A DNA stretch of 64,000 nucleotides from contig NZ_CP006664.1 in the NCBI RefSeq assembly GCF_000264765.2, positions 744,001 through 808,000 of the forward strand, given 5' to 3'. Below the pieces are notes generated by a model, which worked only from the letters and a program-made list of their open reading frames with translations, was not told the origin of the DNA and did no database searches. The DNA is from Edwardsiella anguillarum ET080813 (GTDB taxonomy: Bacteria > Pseudomonadota > Gammaproteobacteria > Enterobacterales > Enterobacteriaceae). The number at the start of each line of letters is the position of its first letter. Position 1 is the first letter of the stretch. Shown piece by piece: positions 15,960 to 26,524 of the stretch. The position numbers were made by a program, and so were the translations under genes.

Positions 15960-17345
15960 TTACTTACGCCGCCAGGTAGTGCCCTGCGGCCCATCCTCCA
16001 GCACGATCCCCATCGCATTCAGGCTGTCACGCGCCTCATCGGCAAGCGCCCATGCCTTGGCGGCGCGGGCGTCGTTGCGCTGCTTGATCAGCGCCTCGAT
16101 CTGCGCAACCTCGTCGTCGCCTGCCGCGGCGCCGCTCTGCAGGAAGTGCTCCGGCGTCTGCTCCAGCAGCCCGAGTACGTGGGCCAGGCCGCGCATCTGC
16201 GCCGCCAGCGCATTCGCCTGCGCCATGTCTTCCCCTTTCAGGCGGTTGATCTCACGCGCCATGTCGAACAGTACCGAGTAGGCCTCCGGCGTGTTGAAGT
16301 CATCATCCATCGCCGCCCGGAAGCGAGAGGTAAAGGTCTCATCCGCCGCCGCCGCCGCCGCGGCGTCGGTGCCGCGCAGCGCGGTATACAGACGCTCCAG
16401 CGCCGCACGCGCCTGCTTCAGGTTCTCTTCGCTGTAGTTCAGCTGGCTGCGGTAGTGGCCGGACATCAGGAAGTAACGCACCGTCTCTGCGTCATAATGC
16501 GCTAGCACGTCGCGAATGGTGAAGAAGTTGCCCAGCGACTTGGACATCTTCTCGCGATCGATCATCACCATGCCGGAGTGCATCCAGTAGTTGACATAGG
16601 CGCCGTCGTGGGCGCAGGTCGACTGGGCGATCTCGTTCTCATGGTGCGGGAACATCAGATCAGAGCCACCACCGTGAATATCAAAGTGCGCCCCTAGCTG
16701 TTTGCAGTTCATCGCCGAACACTCGATGTGCCAGCCGGGACGCCCGTCGCCCCACGGTGACGACCAGCTCGGCTCGCCCGGCTTAGACATCTTCCACAGC
16801 ACAAAGTCCATCGGGTTACGCTTCACGTCGGCCACCTCCACCCGCGCACCGGCCTGCAGCTGCTCCAGATCCTGGCGCGACAGCACGCCGTAGTCCGGAT
16901 CGGTATCGACGGCGAACATCACGTCGCCGTTGCTGGCCACGTAGGCATGATCGCGGGCGATCAACTGCTCTACCAGCGCGATGATCTCAGCGATATGGTG
17001 GGTCGCGCGCGGCTCCACGTCGGGACGGGCGATGTTCAGGGCGTCGAAATCGCGATGCATCTCCGCCAGCATACGCTCGGTCAGTTGCTCGCAGCTCTCT
17101 TTGTTCTCCAGCGCACGCTTGATGATTTTATCGTCCACGTCGGTCACGTTACGCACATACTTCAGCCTGTAGCCCAGGTAGCGCAGGTAGCGGGCCACCA
17201 CGTCGAAACAGACAAAGGTACGACCGTGGCCGATGTGACACAGGTCGTAAATGGTTACCCCACACACATACATACCGACTTCACCGGCATGGATGGGTTT
17301 AAATTCCTCTTTCTGGCGACTGAGTGTATTAAAGATTTTAAGCAT
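15960..17345 (-). CDS. cysS: Cysteinyl-tRNA synthetase
   Basis: 461 residues, identical in length to E. coli CysRS. It charges tRNA-Cys. The class I motifs are HIGH (LCHIGHGRT) and KMSKS ([10 protein letters not shown]). Zinc ligands include C28 (YVCGVT), the cysteine in HIECSAMNC and the HHE triad of FPHHENE. The C-terminal helical domain ends [10 protein letters not shown]. The open frame continues 57 codons upstream, but [15 protein letters not shown] at 17345 matches the family start. It is divergent from ppiB. Confidence 0.96.
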   Translation of the reverse strand: MLKIFNTLSRQKEEFKPIHAGEVGMYVCGVTIYDLCHIGHGRTFVCFDVVARYLRYLGYRLKYVRNVTDVDDKIIKRALENKESCEQLTERMLAEMHRDFDALNIARPDVEPRATHHIAEIIALVEQLIARDHAYVASNGDVMFAVDTDPDYGVLSRQDLEQLQAGARVEVADVKRNPMDFVLWKMSKPGEPSWSSPWGDGRPGWHIECSAMNCKQLGAHFDIHGGGSDLMFPHHENEIAQSTCAHDGAYVNYWMHSGMVMIDREKMSKSLGNFFTIRDVLAHYDAETVRYFLMSGHYRSQLNYSEENLKQARAALERLYTALRGTDAAAAAAADETFTSRFRAAMDDDFNTPEAYSVLFDMAREINRLKGEDMAQANALAAQMRGLAHVLGLLEQTPEHFLQSGAAAGDDEVAQIEALIKQRNDARAAKAWALADEARDSLNAMGIVLEDGPQGTTWRRK

Positions 17346-17533
17346 CGGGGGTATCCGTGATAGTTGCTGATAACAGGATAGAAACGTAAAGGTTATACTA
17401 ACGCAGCGCCCGGAGAGAATGAAGCCCGGGAGCGGCGCACGGCGAATATTCCCGGAGAAAGAGGTGCCAGCGGCAGGGGCATCGGCTACAATCATCCCGC
17501 TTGCTTCAATCATCATAAAACAGGATTATTGTT

Positions 17534-18028
17534 ATGGTTACTTTCCACACCAATCATGGTGACATCGTCATCAAAACCTTTGACGACAAAGCACCGGCTA
17601 CCGTTGCCAACTTCCTGGAATACTGCCGTGACGGCTTCTACGACAACACCATCTTTCACCGCGTGATCGATGGCTTCATGATCCAGGGCGGCGGTTTCGA
17701 GCCGGGCATGAAACAGAAAGCCACCAAGGCACCGATCAAGAATGAAGCCAACAATGGCCTGAAGAATACCCGTGGCACGCTGTCCATGGCGCGCACCAAC
17801 GATCCGCACTCTGCGACCGCCCAGTTCTTCATCAACGTCGTTGATAACGACTTCCTCAACTTCCGCTCCGAGCGCCCGGACGGCTGGGGCTATGCCGTAT
17901 TCGCCGAAGTGGTGGAAGGCATGGACGTGGTCGACAAGATCAAGGGTGTCTCCACCGGCCGTAACGGCATGCACCAGGATGTTCCGCGTGAAGACGTGAT
18001 CATCCAAAGCGTTACCGTGAGCGAATAA
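17534..18028 (+). CDS. ppiB: PpiB cytoplasmic peptidyl-prolyl isomerase
   Basis: 164 residues, the E. coli length. It is a cyclophilin that speeds proline cis/trans isomerisation in the cytoplasm (no signal peptide). The active-site block [15 protein letters not shown] (residues 42-56) has the catalytic arginine; RGTLSMAR and [13 protein letters not shown] follow. It starts 188 bp from divergent cysS and is followed 8 bp later by lpxH, so the two are probably co-transcribed. Confidence 0.96.
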   Translation: MVTFHTNHGDIVIKTFDDKAPATVANFLEYCRDGFYDNTIFHRVIDGFMIQGGGFEPGMKQKATKAPIKNEANNGLKNTRGTLSMARTNDPHSATAQFFINVVDNDFLNFRSERPDGWGYAVFAEVVEGMDVVDKIKGVSTGRNGMHQDVPREDVIIQSVTVSE

Positions 18029-18036
18029 TCGCCCGA

Positions 18037-18777
18037 ATGGCAACGCTGTTTATCGCTGATTTACACCTCAGCCAACAGGAACCGGCGATCACCGCCGGTT
18101 TTCTGCGTTTTCTTGCCGAAGAAGCCCCTAAGGCAGAAGCCCTGTACATTCTGGGCGACTTTTTCGACTACTGGATAGGCGATGATGACCCCCAGCCGCT
18201 GCACCGGCAGGTCGCCGAGGCGCTGCGCCGTCTGAGCGACAGCGGCGTTCCCTGCTACTTCATCTGCGGCAACCGCGATTTTTTACTGGGTAAGTCCTAT
18301 GCCAAGCGCTGCGGCATGACTCTGCTGCCCGACGAACAGATCATTACGCTGTACGGTCAGCCTATTCTGCTGCTGCACGGCGATACCCTGTGCAGCGACG
18401 ATCGCGACTACCAGCGCTACCGACGCCGGGTTCATAACCCCCTGCTGCAGTGGCTGTTCCGCCGCCTTCCCCTACGTCTGCGCCTGAAGATCGCCGCAGG
18501 CATGCGCCGACAGAGCCAGCGTAGCAACAGCGCCAAGGCGATGACCATCATGGACGTCAACCAGGAGACGGTCTGCGCCACCCTGCGGCGCCACGGCGTT
18601 CAGCGCATGATCCACGGCCATACCCACCGCCCGGCCCTGCACCACTTTAGCCTGGACGATGGCCGCGGCGCCCTGCGCGCGGTGCTGGGAGCCTGGCATA
18701 CCCACGGCTCGATGATCCGGGTCGACGCTCAGGGGATACACCTGATCGAACTGCCCGCTCACCCCGCCGAGGACTAA
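18037..18777 (+). CDS. lpxH: LpxH UDP-2,3-diacylglucosamine hydrolase
   Basis: 246 residues (E. coli 240). The Mn-dependent calcineurin-like phosphoesterase makes lipid X from UDP-diacylglucosamine at the inner face of the inner membrane. Metal-site motifs are D8xH10 (IADLHLS), GDFFDYW with D41, GNRDFLLG with N79, LLHGDTLC with H114, and the IHGHTHRP block near 195. It follows ppiB closely, matching E. coli order. Confidence 0.95.
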   Translation: MATLFIADLHLSQQEPAITAGFLRFLAEEAPKAEALYILGDFFDYWIGDDDPQPLHRQVAEALRRLSDSGVPCYFICGNRDFLLGKSYAKRCGMTLLPDEQIITLYGQPILLLHGDTLCSDDRDYQRYRRRVHNPLLQWLFRRLPLRLRLKIAAGMRRQSQRSNSAKAMTIMDVNQETVCATLRRHGVQRMIHGHTHRPALHHFSLDDGRGALRAVLGAWHTHGSMIRVDAQGIHLIELPAHPAED

Positions 18778-19081
18778 CCCATCGCGGCGCGGTTAACCCT
18801 CGCCAGCGTGAGCTGATATAGCGCCATGCCGGCCTACGCCGCGTACGCCTGGGCGCGTATTCCGCCCTCCCCCGCCGACAACGCCAGCGATACGGAAGGC
18901 CGCCGCAGGAGAGTCGCATCGCGACTCCCCCCATCGGCGGCGCTTAAACACGATGGCGTCAGACTCTCTGGCGTCGAACGGCTGAGGCCCCCGCAGAGCC
19001 CTTCCAGGACGACGGCTTTTGTCGTTGAGGTTTCCAGCGCATGACGGCGTAACGGGGCTATCTTTCCCCGGCGCGGCGGCC
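18778..19081. other. Intergenic region lpxH-purE
   Basis: About 300 bp of GC-rich DNA before the PurR site. It holds a 7-bp hairpin GAGTCGC/GCGACTC (18911-18927) without a T-tract. Open frames here are GC-rich shadows without family features. No RNA gene was recognised. Confidence 0.4.
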
Positions 19082-19097
19082 ACGCAAACGTTTTCCT
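19082..19097. promoter_or_regulatory. PurR operator of purEK
   Basis: ACGCAAACGTTTTCCT matches the PurR consensus ACGCAAACGTTTNCNT almost perfectly. TATGCT hexamers at 19110-19115 and 19115-19120 fit the -10 region, so the operator overlaps the -35 zone. This implies purine repression of purEK as in E. coli. Confidence 0.9.
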
Positions 19098-19196
19098 CAC
19101 CGGCGAAGCTATGCTATGCTTTGCCCCTCTTATTTGCAGGGCCGCCGGGATCGGGCGGCCATGTCACCGCCACCGAGTTAGAGGAGCACGCCATTC

Positions 19197-19706
19197 ATGT
19201 CCGCCAGCGCCGCACCGGCCAGGATCGCCATCGTCATGGGGTCCAAAAGCGATTGGGCCACTCTGCAGTTCGCCGCCGAAATCCTGACTCAGCTTGAACT
19301 GTCCTGCCACGTAGAGGTGGTATCAGCGCACCGTACTCCGGATAAGCTGTTTCACTTTGCCGAGCAGGCGGCGGCGCGCGGGCTGCAGGTGATCATCGCC
19401 GGCGCCGGCGGCGCGGCCCACCTGCCCGGCATGCTGGCGGCCAAAACCCTGCTGCCGGTGCTGGGCGTACCGGTACAGAGCGCCGCGCTGAATGGGGTCG
19501 ACAGCCTGTACTCGATAGTGCAGATGCCGCGCGGCATCCCAGTTGGCACCCTGGCCATCGGCAAGGCGGGGGCGGCCAATGCCGCCCTGCTGGCGGCCCA
19601 GATCCTGGCGCTGCATGACGAGCCGCTGAGCCGCCGCCTGGCCGCCTGGCGCCAGGCGCAGAGCGACGACGTGCTCAACCATCCCGATCCGCGGGAGGAC
19701 GCATGA
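19197..19706 (+). CDS. purE: PurE N5-CAIR mutase
   Basis: 169 residues, class I PurE (also called the phosphoribosylaminoimidazole carboxylase catalytic subunit). It converts N5-CAIR to CAIR in purine synthesis. Motifs are VMGSKSDW (residues 13-20), SAHRTPD with the catalytic histidine, [12 protein letters not shown] and [23 protein letters not shown] ribosome site lies ten bases upstream of the ATG. The stop overlaps the purK start by 4 nt (ATGA). Confidence 0.95.
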   Translation: MSASAAPARIAIVMGSKSDWATLQFAAEILTQLELSCHVEVVSAHRTPDKLFHFAEQAAARGLQVIIAGAGGAAHLPGMLAAKTLLPVLGVPVQSAALNGVDSLYSIVQMPRGIPVGTLAIGKAGAANAALLAAQILALHDEPLSRRLAAWRQAQSDDVLNHPDPREDA

Positions 19707-20773
19707 AGCCGGTTTGCGTACTGGGCGACGGCCAGCTGGGACGCATGCTGCGTCAGGCCGGAGAGCCGCTGGGGATCCCGGTCTATCCGGTGGGTATCGA
19801 GGCCGATCCGCACAGCGTGCCCTGGCAGCAGGCGGTGATCACCGCCGAGATAGAGCGCTGGCCCGACACGCCGCTGACCCGCGAGCTGGCCCGCCACCCG
19901 GGCTTTATCAACCGCGATATCTTCCCACAGCTGGCCGATCGCTACAGCCAAAAGCAATTGCTGGACGAACTGGGCCTACCGACGGCGCCCTGGGCGCTGC
20001 TGGCCACCCCAGCACAGTGGCCCGCCCTGTTTGAACGCCTCGGACCGCTGGCCATCGTCAAGCGCCGCACCGGCGGCTATGACGGTCGCGGTCAGTGGCG
20101 TATCCGCCCCGGCGCTGAAACCCAGCTGGATGCCGAGGTCTACGGGCAGTGTATCGTCGAGCAAGGGATAAACTTCATCGGCGAGGTCTCGCTGATCGGC
20201 GCCCGCGCTCGGGATGACCGCTGCGTTTTCTATCCCCTCACCCATAACCTGCACCAGGACGGCATTCTGCGCGCCAGCCTGGTCTTTCCGCAGCCGGAAA
20301 GCTTTCTGCAGGAGAAGGCGCAGACGATGCTGCAGCGCATCATGCAGCGCCTGGAGTACGTCGGCGTCATGGCGATGGAGTGTTTCGTGGTGGATGACGA
20401 CACCCTGCTGATTAACGAGCTAGCGCCGCGCGTACACAACAGCGGACACTGGACCCAGAACGGCGCCTCGATCAGCCAGTTCGAGCTGCACCTGCGCGCG
20501 CTGCTCGGCCTGCCGCTGCCGCACCCGGATGTCTCCACCCCCTCCGTGATGATCAACCTGATCGGCACCGCGCTGGACACCGCATGGCTAGCCGGTCCGC
20601 TGGTGCACCTGCACTGGTACGATAAGGCGGTTCGTCCGGGGCGCAAGGTGGGCCATCTCAACCTGAACCACTTCCAGTCCCAACGACTGGTCAGCGCCCT
20701 GGACACCCTGCGCGGCCAGCTGCCGGCGGAGTACCAGGACGCCCTGGCCTGGGCCGGCGCACGGCTGAGCTGA
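19703..20773 (+). CDS. purK: PurK N5-CAIR synthetase
   Basis: 356 residues (E. coli 355), an ATP-grasp enzyme that makes N5-CAIR from AIR, bicarbonate and ATP for PurE. The N-terminal [11 protein letters not shown] binds AIR. The ATP-grasp core shows [21 protein letters not shown] and [15 protein letters not shown]. It is coupled to purE through a 4-nt overlap. Three bases after its stop the convergent ybbP gene ends, so there is no room for a separate terminator. Confidence 0.95.
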   Translation: MKPVCVLGDGQLGRMLRQAGEPLGIPVYPVGIEADPHSVPWQQAVITAEIERWPDTPLTRELARHPGFINRDIFPQLADRYSQKQLLDELGLPTAPWALLATPAQWPALFERLGPLAIVKRRTGGYDGRGQWRIRPGAETQLDAEVYGQCIVEQGINFIGEVSLIGARARDDRCVFYPLTHNLHQDGILRASLVFPQPESFLQEKAQTMLQRIMQRLEYVGVMAMECFVVDDDTLLINELAPRVHNSGHWTQNGASISQFELHLRALLGLPLPHPDVSTPSVMINLIGTALDTAWLAGPLVHLHWYDKAVRPGRKVGHLNLNHFQSQRLVSALDTLRGQLPAEYQDALAWAGARLS

Positions 20774-20776
20774 GCA

Positions 20777-23179
20777 TCAGCGCGCAGAGGGGCGCCGCAG
20801 CAGCCCTCTTCCCAGCCCGGCGCCGCAGCACCCCAGCAGCAGCGCGGCGCCCGGCGGCAACAACAGCCACATCGGCCAGGCGGGCTGCCAGGGAAAGTCA
20901 AACACCTGCCGCTGCAGCAGCCACAGCGCCCCCTCGGCCGCGGCCGCGGCCACCGCGCCCGCCGCAAGCCCCAGCAGCATGAATTCGGCATACAGAGTGC
21001 GGCGCAGCACCCGCCGCGAAGCGCCCAGGATCCGGTAGATCTGCAGCTCCTGACGGCGCTGATCCATCCCCACCTGTACCTGCGCCAACAGCAGCAGGCC
21101 CCCACACAGCACCACCAGCAGCACCATCACCTCCAGCGCTCGCCCCACCTGATCCAATATCTGACGCGCCTGCAGCAGCAGGGCGCCCATATCCACCAGC
21201 GTCAGGGTCGGAAAGCGGCGGTTAAGCTCAGCCAAGAACCGCGTATCGCCGTCATAGCGCAGGCTGGTGAGCCAGGTTTGCGGCTGCCCCTCCAGCCCGC
21301 CGGGCGGAAAAATGAAGTAGAAGTTGGGGCGCAGACTCTCCCAGTCCACCCGCCGCAGGCTGGTCACTCGGGCGCTGAACTGGCGACTGTCGCCGCTAAA
21401 CGTCAGGCTATCTCCCAGCGTCAGACCCAGGCGTTCAGCCACCCCTTGCTCCACGGAGACGCCCCCCGCGCCCGACGGCCACTCTCCGGCCAGCAGCGGG
21501 TTTCCAGGCGGCAGCGACGCCAGCCAGGTGAGGTTCAGCTCACGGTTCAGAGACTCATCGCCCCCCTGCGTCGCCGGCGGGCGCCCGTTGATCGCCGTCA
21601 GCCGCGCCAACGCAATGGGATAAAACGGCTGCGGAGTGACGCCGTTGGCGTGCAGGAACGCCTGCAGCGGCTCGCGCTGCGCCGCGCTGATGTTGAGCAG
21701 AAAGTAGTTGGGGCTGTCGGGCGGCAGCTGCTGGCGCCAGCGATCGAGCAGATCGCCGCGCAGCATCAACAGCAGCGCCAGCAGCATAAAAGAGAGCGAA
21801 AAGGCCGCCAGCTGGCTCAGGGTTGCCCCCGGCTGGCGCAGCAGACGCCCCAGCGCCAGACGCAGCGTCAGGCTGCCCGGCACCAGTCGGCGCAAGCTCC
21901 ACAGCCCCAGCCAGCCGCACAGCGCCAACAGCAGGGCCAGCAGAGCCATCCCCAGCAGCAGCGACCACATCAGTGCGCTGGTGCCGACCAGCCACAGCAG
22001 CCCGGCGCCCAGCAGCAGCGCCATCAGCGGCAGGTAGTAGCGCAGGGGCCAGACCGGGCACGGCGCGTCGGCGCGCAGCACCCGCAGGGGCCGCATCGCC
22101 AGCAGCTGACGATAGGGCCGCAGGGCGACCAGCAGCGCCATCAGCGGGATCCCCCCCAGCGCCCACAGCCAGGGCCAGAGACCGGGCGACGGCAGCGCGA
22201 CGGGCAGCAGCGGCGCCAATAGCCACAGCAGCCCCCGCTCGACCAGCAGCCCCAGCCCCGCCCCCACCAGCAGCGCCGACCCCAGCAGCCATAGCCACTG
22301 TCCGACCACCCACTTCAGCAGCAGACGCCGCCCGGCGCCCAGCGTCTTCAACAACGCCACCAGCGCATGACGGCGGCGGCAGTAGTGCCCCATCGCCACG
22401 CTGACGGCGGCCATGGCCAGCAGCAGCGTCAGCAGCGCCGACAGCAGCAGAAACTGCTGCGCCCGCTGCAGGGTACGCGCCAACACGTTCGAGCCCTGTG
22501 CGGCCTGAGTCAGGCGCTGATCCGCCTGCAGGCGCGGCGTCAGATAGGCGTCATAGCGCGCCAGCGCCTCGCGGCTGCCGGCCAGTCCATAGCGGTAGCT
22601 CACCCGGCTACCCGGCTGCACCACTCCGCTGCGCTCGGCGTCTGCCAGCGCGATCAGCATCCTGGGCGCGCTGCTCAGCAGACTGAACCCGCCATCCGGC
22701 TCCCGGTCGACCTCGCCGGCCACCCGCAGCGTTATATCCCCCACCTCCACGGCATCGCCGGGGCGCAGATCCAGCTGCGCCATCAGCCGTGGCGCGACCA
22801 GCGCCTCGCCGGGGCGCGGCATCTGGCGCGACGGGCGCGTATCCAGCCGCCCATACAGCGGGTAGGCGTCGTCCACCGCCTTCACCTCCGCCAGCTGCAG
22901 CTTCCCCTCGGCAAACGCCATGGTTGAAAACACCCACTGCTGGCTGACCCGGATCCCCTCCCGCCGCGCCTGCGCCAGCCACGCCTCCGGCACCGGCGTA
23001 TAGCTGCGCAGCACCCGATCGGCGGCGATCGCCTCGCGTCCCTGCCGCTGCAGCCCCTGATCCAGACGATCGCCAATGCGCCCCAGCGCCAGCACGCAGG
23101 CGACCGCCAGCGCCAACGCCAGCCAGACGATCAGCAGCGACGGAGTACGCCATTCGCGCCAGAACCAGCGCCGGATCAC
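20777..23179 (-). CDS. ybbP: YbbP FtsX/MacB-family ABC transporter permease
   Basis: 800 residues (E. coli YbbP about 804). The membrane subunit has about ten hydrophobic segments: one near the N-terminus (14-33), groups around 240-475, and four at the C-terminus (about 685-795) forming an FtsX-like half. Large extracytoplasmic domains lie between (about 35-235 and 490-680). It pairs with the YbbA ATPase. The substrate is uncertain, and a link to lipid or fatty-acid processing has been suggested from its tesA neighbour. The GTG start overlaps the ybbA stop by 4 nt. Confidence 0.92.
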   Translation of the reverse strand: MIRRWFWREWRTPSLLIVWLALALAVACVLALGRIGDRLDQGLQRQGREAIAADRVLRSYTPVPEAWLAQARREGIRVSQQWVFSTMAFAEGKLQLAEVKAVDDAYPLYGRLDTRPSRQMPRPGEALVAPRLMAQLDLRPGDAVEVGDITLRVAGEVDREPDGGFSLLSSAPRMLIALADAERSGVVQPGSRVSYRYGLAGSREALARYDAYLTPRLQADQRLTQAAQGSNVLARTLQRAQQFLLLSALLTLLLAMAAVSVAMGHYCRRRHALVALLKTLGAGRRLLLKWVVGQWLWLLGSALLVGAGLGLLVERGLLWLLAPLLPVALPSPGLWPWLWALGGIPLMALLVALRPYRQLLAMRPLRVLRADAPCPVWPLRYYLPLMALLLGAGLLWLVGTSALMWSLLLGMALLALLLALCGWLGLWSLRRLVPGSLTLRLALGRLLRQPGATLSQLAAFSLSFMLLALLLMLRGDLLDRWRQQLPPDSPNYFLLNISAAQREPLQAFLHANGVTPQPFYPIALARLTAINGRPPATQGGDESLNRELNLTWLASLPPGNPLLAGEWPSGAGGVSVEQGVAERLGLTLGDSLTFSGDSRQFSARVTSLRRVDWESLRPNFYFIFPPGGLEGQPQTWLTSLRYDGDTRFLAELNRRFPTLTLVDMGALLLQARQILDQVGRALEVMVLLVVLCGGLLLLAQVQVGMDQRRQELQIYRILGASRRVLRRTLYAEFMLLGLAAGAVAAAAAEGALWLLQRQVFDFPWQPAWPMWLLLPPGAALLLGCCGAGLGRGLLRRPSAR

Positions 23180-23862
23180 GCGACCTCCCGCAGCGTTCCG
23201 TCCACCAGCCGCAGACGCCGCTGGCAGCGTGTCGCCAACTGAACATCGTGGGTCACCAGCACCAGCGTCGTCGCTTGGCGCTGGTTCAGCTCAAACAGCA
23301 GATCGGCAATGCGATCGCCGGTCTGGCGATCCAGGTTGCCGGTCGGTTCATCGGCAAACAGGATCTGCGGCCGGGCGCTGAAGGCGCGCGCCAGCGCGAC
23401 CCGCTGCTGCTCACCGCCGGAGAGCTGGGCCGGCAGGTGGCGCAGGCGCTGCCCCAGCCCCAGCTGCGTCAGCAGCGCCGCGGCACGCTGGCCGCTGTCG
23501 CGCTCACTCTCGCCGCGCAGCAGCGCGGGCAGCTGTACGTTCTCCAGCGCCGTCAGGGTCGGAACCAGCATAAATGATTGAAACACAAAGCCGATATCGC
23601 GGGCGCGCAGGGCGGCGCGCCCCTCCTCATCCAGCTGTGACAGGGGGTGCCCCAGCAGACGCACCTCGCCGTCGCTGGCATCGTCCAGCCCGGCCAAGAT
23701 CCCCAGCAGCGTCGATTTTCCCGATCCCGACTCACCGATCAGCGCCAGACTCTGTCCGCGTTTGACAACCAGGTCGACAGCAGTAAGGATGGAGATCTGG
23801 TTTTCACCCTCACCAACCCGTTTGGCGACATGATGAACTTCAATTACGTTTTGCGCTGGCAT
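23176..23862 (-). CDS. ybbA: YbbA ABC transporter ATPase
   Basis: 228 residues, LolD/MacB-type ATPase. Walker A is GESGSGKST (about 43-51), the Q-loop FVFQSFML, the signature LSGGEQQRVALARAF, Walker B ILFADEPTGNLD, and the switch VTHD. It energises YbbP, encoded in the same operon with coupled translation. Its 5' end overlaps that of the divergent tesA gene by 33 bp. Confidence 0.95.
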   Translation of the reverse strand: MPAQNVIEVHHVAKRVGEGENQISILTAVDLVVKRGQSLALIGESGSGKSTLLGILAGLDDASDGEVRLLGHPLSQLDEEGRAALRARDIGFVFQSFMLVPTLTALENVQLPALLRGESERDSGQRAAALLTQLGLGQRLRHLPAQLSGGEQQRVALARAFSARPQILFADEPTGNLDRQTGDRIADLLFELNQRQATTLVLVTHDVQLATRCQRRLRLVDGTLREVA

Positions 23863-24492
23863 CGAATACTCCTGATAGTGGTCATGATCCTGTGTGGCCT
23901 AACGGCGGCCCGTGCCGATACACTGCTGGTGCTAGGGGACAGCCTGAGCGCCGCCTATCGCCTGCCGGAACAGCAGGGCTGGGTCGCACGCCTGGCACAG
24001 CAATGGCAGCGGCGTACCCCGCCGCTGACGGTGATCAACGCCAGCATCAGCGGCGATACCGCCGAGCAGGGCCTGCTGCGCCTGCCGGCGCTGCTGCAGC
24101 AGCACCGGCCGCGCTGGGTGCTGATTGAGCTAGGGGCCAACGATGGGCTACGCGGCGTTGCTCCCGACGCCATCGCCGCTACGCTGTCCGCTGTCATCGG
24201 ACAGGTGCAGCAGGCCGGCGCCACGCCGCTGCTGATGCAGATCCGCCTGCCGCCCAACTACGGCCGGCGCTACGGCGACGCCTTCGCGGCTATCTACCCT
24301 CAGCTGGCCGCGCACTTTGGCACGGTGCTGCTGCCGTTTTACATGGAGGCGGTGGTCAGCCACCCCGACTGGATCCAGGATGACGGCCTGCACCCCAACG
24401 CGCTGGCCCAGCCGTTTATCGCCGACTGGATGGCGCAGCGCCTGCTGCCGCAGCTAACGCGCGCGGAGGACGGTGCGCCGTCTATTAATTAA
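23830..24492 (+). CDS. tesA: TesA periplasmic acyl-CoA thioesterase I / lysophospholipase L1
   Basis: 220-residue SGNH hydrolase. The signal peptide 1-29 (hydrophobic ILLIVVMILCGL, ending ARA) precedes the nucleophile motif LGDSLSAAY (S38 precursor, S9 or 10 mature), GANDGL (block III) and DDGLHPN (the D..H pair). It hydrolyses acyl-CoA and other esters in the periplasm. The start MMNFNYVLRWH matches the family; the longer open frame upstream is antisense to ybbA. The 5' ends of tesA and ybbA overlap, as in E. coli. Confidence 0.95.
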   Translation: MMNFNYVLRWHRILLIVVMILCGLTAARADTLLVLGDSLSAAYRLPEQQGWVARLAQQWQRRTPPLTVINASISGDTAEQGLLRLPALLQQHRPRWVLIELGANDGLRGVAPDAIAATLSAVIGQVQQAGATPLLMQIRLPPNYGRRYGDAFAAIYPQLAAHFGTVLLPFYMEAVVSHPDWIQDDGLHPNALAQPFIADWMAQRLLPQLTRAEDGAPSIN

Positions 24493-24534
24493 ACATGAAT
24501 ATTCAGCGACCAACAGGGCAACTTAGGTAAACTT

Positions 24535-25320
24535 ATGCAAAAAGCCATCTTAATCACCGGCAGCTCTAGCGGCATCGGACTGGCAGCGGCCAAGGATCTA
24601 CACCAGCGGGGTTACCGAGTGCTGGCCGCCTGCCGTAAAGCGGAGGACGTCGCGGCGATGGAGGCCATGGGGATGGAGGGCATCACGCTGGATCTCGACA
24701 GCGCCGAGAGCGTAGAGCAGGCCGCCCGTCGGGTACTGACGCTGACCGGCGGGCGTCTGTATGCCCTGTTCAATAACGGCGGATTCGGCCTCTATGGGCC
24801 CCTCAGCCAGATCAGCCGCGAGGGGCTGGAGCGCCAGTTCGCCACCAACCTGTTCGGCACCCATCAGCTGACTCAGCTGCTGCTACCGGCGATGCTGGCC
24901 CAGGGTGAGGGGCGCATCATCCAGACCAGCTCCATTATGGGGTTGGTTGCCACCCCCGGACGCGGCGCCTATGCCGCCAGCAAATATGCGCTGGAGGGCT
25001 GGTCGGATGCGCTGCGCATGGAGCTGCGCGGCAGCGGCGTACACGTCTCCCTGATCGAGCCCGGCCCCATCCACACGCGCTTTACCCACAACGTGCACCA
25101 GTGCGACAGCGCTAGGCCGGTGACCAACCCCAGCATCGCCGCCCGCTTCGCCCTGACCCCGGAGGCGATACTGCCCAAGCTGCGCCACGCGCTGGAGAGT
25201 CCGCGTCCGCGCCTGCGCTATCCGGTCACCGTTATCGCTCACGTGCTCAGCCTGCTGCGACGGATCCTGCCGGGCCGCGTGCTGGATCGCATTCTGAGTG
25301 GCCATTCGACGGCGCGCTGA
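24535..25320 (+). CDS. ybbO: YbbO short-chain dehydrogenase
   Basis: 261-residue classical SDR. The NAD(P)-binding TGSSSGIG is at 8-15, the NNGGFG block near 79-84, catalytic serine in TSSIMG, and YAASK (Y..K) follows. E. coli YbbO is an NADP-dependent aldehyde reductase for medium-chain aldehydes. The C-terminal tail is basic and hydrophobic and could touch membrane. It sits 42 bp after tesA and is probably co-transcribed. Confidence 0.93.
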   Translation: MQKAILITGSSSGIGLAAAKDLHQRGYRVLAACRKAEDVAAMEAMGMEGITLDLDSAESVEQAARRVLTLTGGRLYALFNNGGFGLYGPLSQISREGLERQFATNLFGTHQLTQLLLPAMLAQGEGRIIQTSSIMGLVATPGRGAYAASKYALEGWSDALRMELRGSGVHVSLIEPGPIHTRFTHNVHQCDSARPVTNPSIAARFALTPEAILPKLRHALESPRPRLRYPVTVIAHVLSLLRRILPGRVLDRILSGHSTAR

Positions 25321-25386
25321 TCTTGTAATTGCCGCCGCCGCCCCCATATCCGTTTTATCTAGCCGAAGGGATCGAGAGAAACCACC

Positions 25387-26241
25387 ATGATCAACGCCAC
25401 CGTAGTCAACATTACCGAAGCCAACCTACACCAGACGCTGGAGCAATCCATGTCGGTGCCGGTGCTGTTTTACTTTTGGTCTGCCCGCAGCCAACACTGC
25501 GAACAGCTCACGCCGGTGCTGGAAAAGCTGGCCGCCGAGTACGCCGGGCAGTTCATCCTGGCCAAGGTCGACTGCGACGCCGAACAGATGCTGGCATCCC
25601 AGTTCGGGCTACGCGCCATTCCGACGGTCTACCTGTTTAAGGACGGTCAGCCGCTTGACGGCTTTCAGGGACCGCAGCCGGAAGAGCAGATCCGCGATCT
25701 GCTGGCCCGGGTTCTACCCAAGCCAGAAGAGCTAAAGGCCGCCCAGGCGGCGGAGCTAATGGCCGCCGGCAATATGGCGGAGGCCCTGCCGCTGCTGAAA
25801 GAGGCCCACACCCTGGCGCCGACCCGCAGTGATATCACGCTGGCGCTGGCGGAAACCCTGATCGCCCTAAACCGCAGCGACGAGGCCAGCGCCCTGCTGA
25901 CCACCGTACCGCTGCAGGATCAGGATACTCACTACCAGAGCCTGATCGCCCAGATCGAGCTGATGAAGCAGGCCGCCGACTCCCCGGAGATCCAGCAGCT
26001 ACAGCAGCAGGTCGCCGAACAGCCGCAGAACGTGGCGCTGGCCGTCCAGCTGGCCCTGCAGCTGCATCAGGTCGGACGCAATGAAGAGGCGCTGACCCTG
26101 CTGATGGATCACCTGCGCCACGATCTGGCCGCCGGTGACGGAGCGGCGCGCAAGACGCTGATGGACATTCTGGCCGCCCTGGGCACCGGCGATGCGCTGG
26201 CCGCTAAGTTCCGCCGCCAGCTCTACTCCCTGATGTACTGA
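25387..26241 (+). CDS. cnoX: CnoX (YbbN) chaperedoxin
   Basis: 284 residues. The N-terminal thioredoxin fold (about 1-110) has the CxxC changed to S35-Q-H-C38 ([11 protein letters not shown]), as in enterobacterial CnoX, so it lacks redox activity. The C-terminal TPR-like region (about 115-284) carries helical repeats ([20 protein letters not shown]). It is a holdase that binds chlorine-damaged proteins and passes them to DnaK and GroEL. It follows ybbO and ends in a terminator. Confidence 0.94.
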   Translation: MINATVVNITEANLHQTLEQSMSVPVLFYFWSARSQHCEQLTPVLEKLAAEYAGQFILAKVDCDAEQMLASQFGLRAIPTVYLFKDGQPLDGFQGPQPEEQIRDLLARVLPKPEELKAAQAAELMAAGNMAEALPLLKEAHTLAPTRSDITLALAETLIALNRSDEASALLTTVPLQDQDTHYQSLIAQIELMKQAADSPEIQQLQQQVAEQPQNVALAVQLALQLHQVGRNEEALTLLMDHLRHDLAAGDGAARKTLMDILAALGTGDALAAKFRRQLYSLMY

Positions 26242-26267
26242 TCGCTGCGATCGGCGCATTCCCCTGC

Positions 26268-26301
26268 AATCCCTGCCCGCTGACGCCGGCGGGGATTTTT
26301 T
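26268..26301 (+). terminator. Terminator of cnoX
   Basis: GC-rich stem (AATCCCTGCCCGC against GCCGGCGGGGATT, with bulges) followed by TTTTTT. Confidence 0.85.
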
Positions 26302-26524
26302 ATGGCCGCCGCCCTCGCGCGCGAGTTCCCGGTAACATTTCTGCAATTCCGAACTATTAGCACGGAATTCCGATTTTTCCACGTGCGATATCTCAAATTA
26401 TTAATTAGTCGTATAAATAACCAATATTTTTATTGCTCCAGGTCATATATTCTAAAAAAGTATTACTGAATATTCGTATTCTTGTCTTTTGTAACACTTC
26501 ACACCTGGCATAAGGAAATGATCC

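Noticed and set aside
21278..22222. Glutamine/arginine-rich frame antisense to ybbP
   Set aside because: The Q/R/A bias is explained by leucine- and alanine-rich ybbP read backwards.
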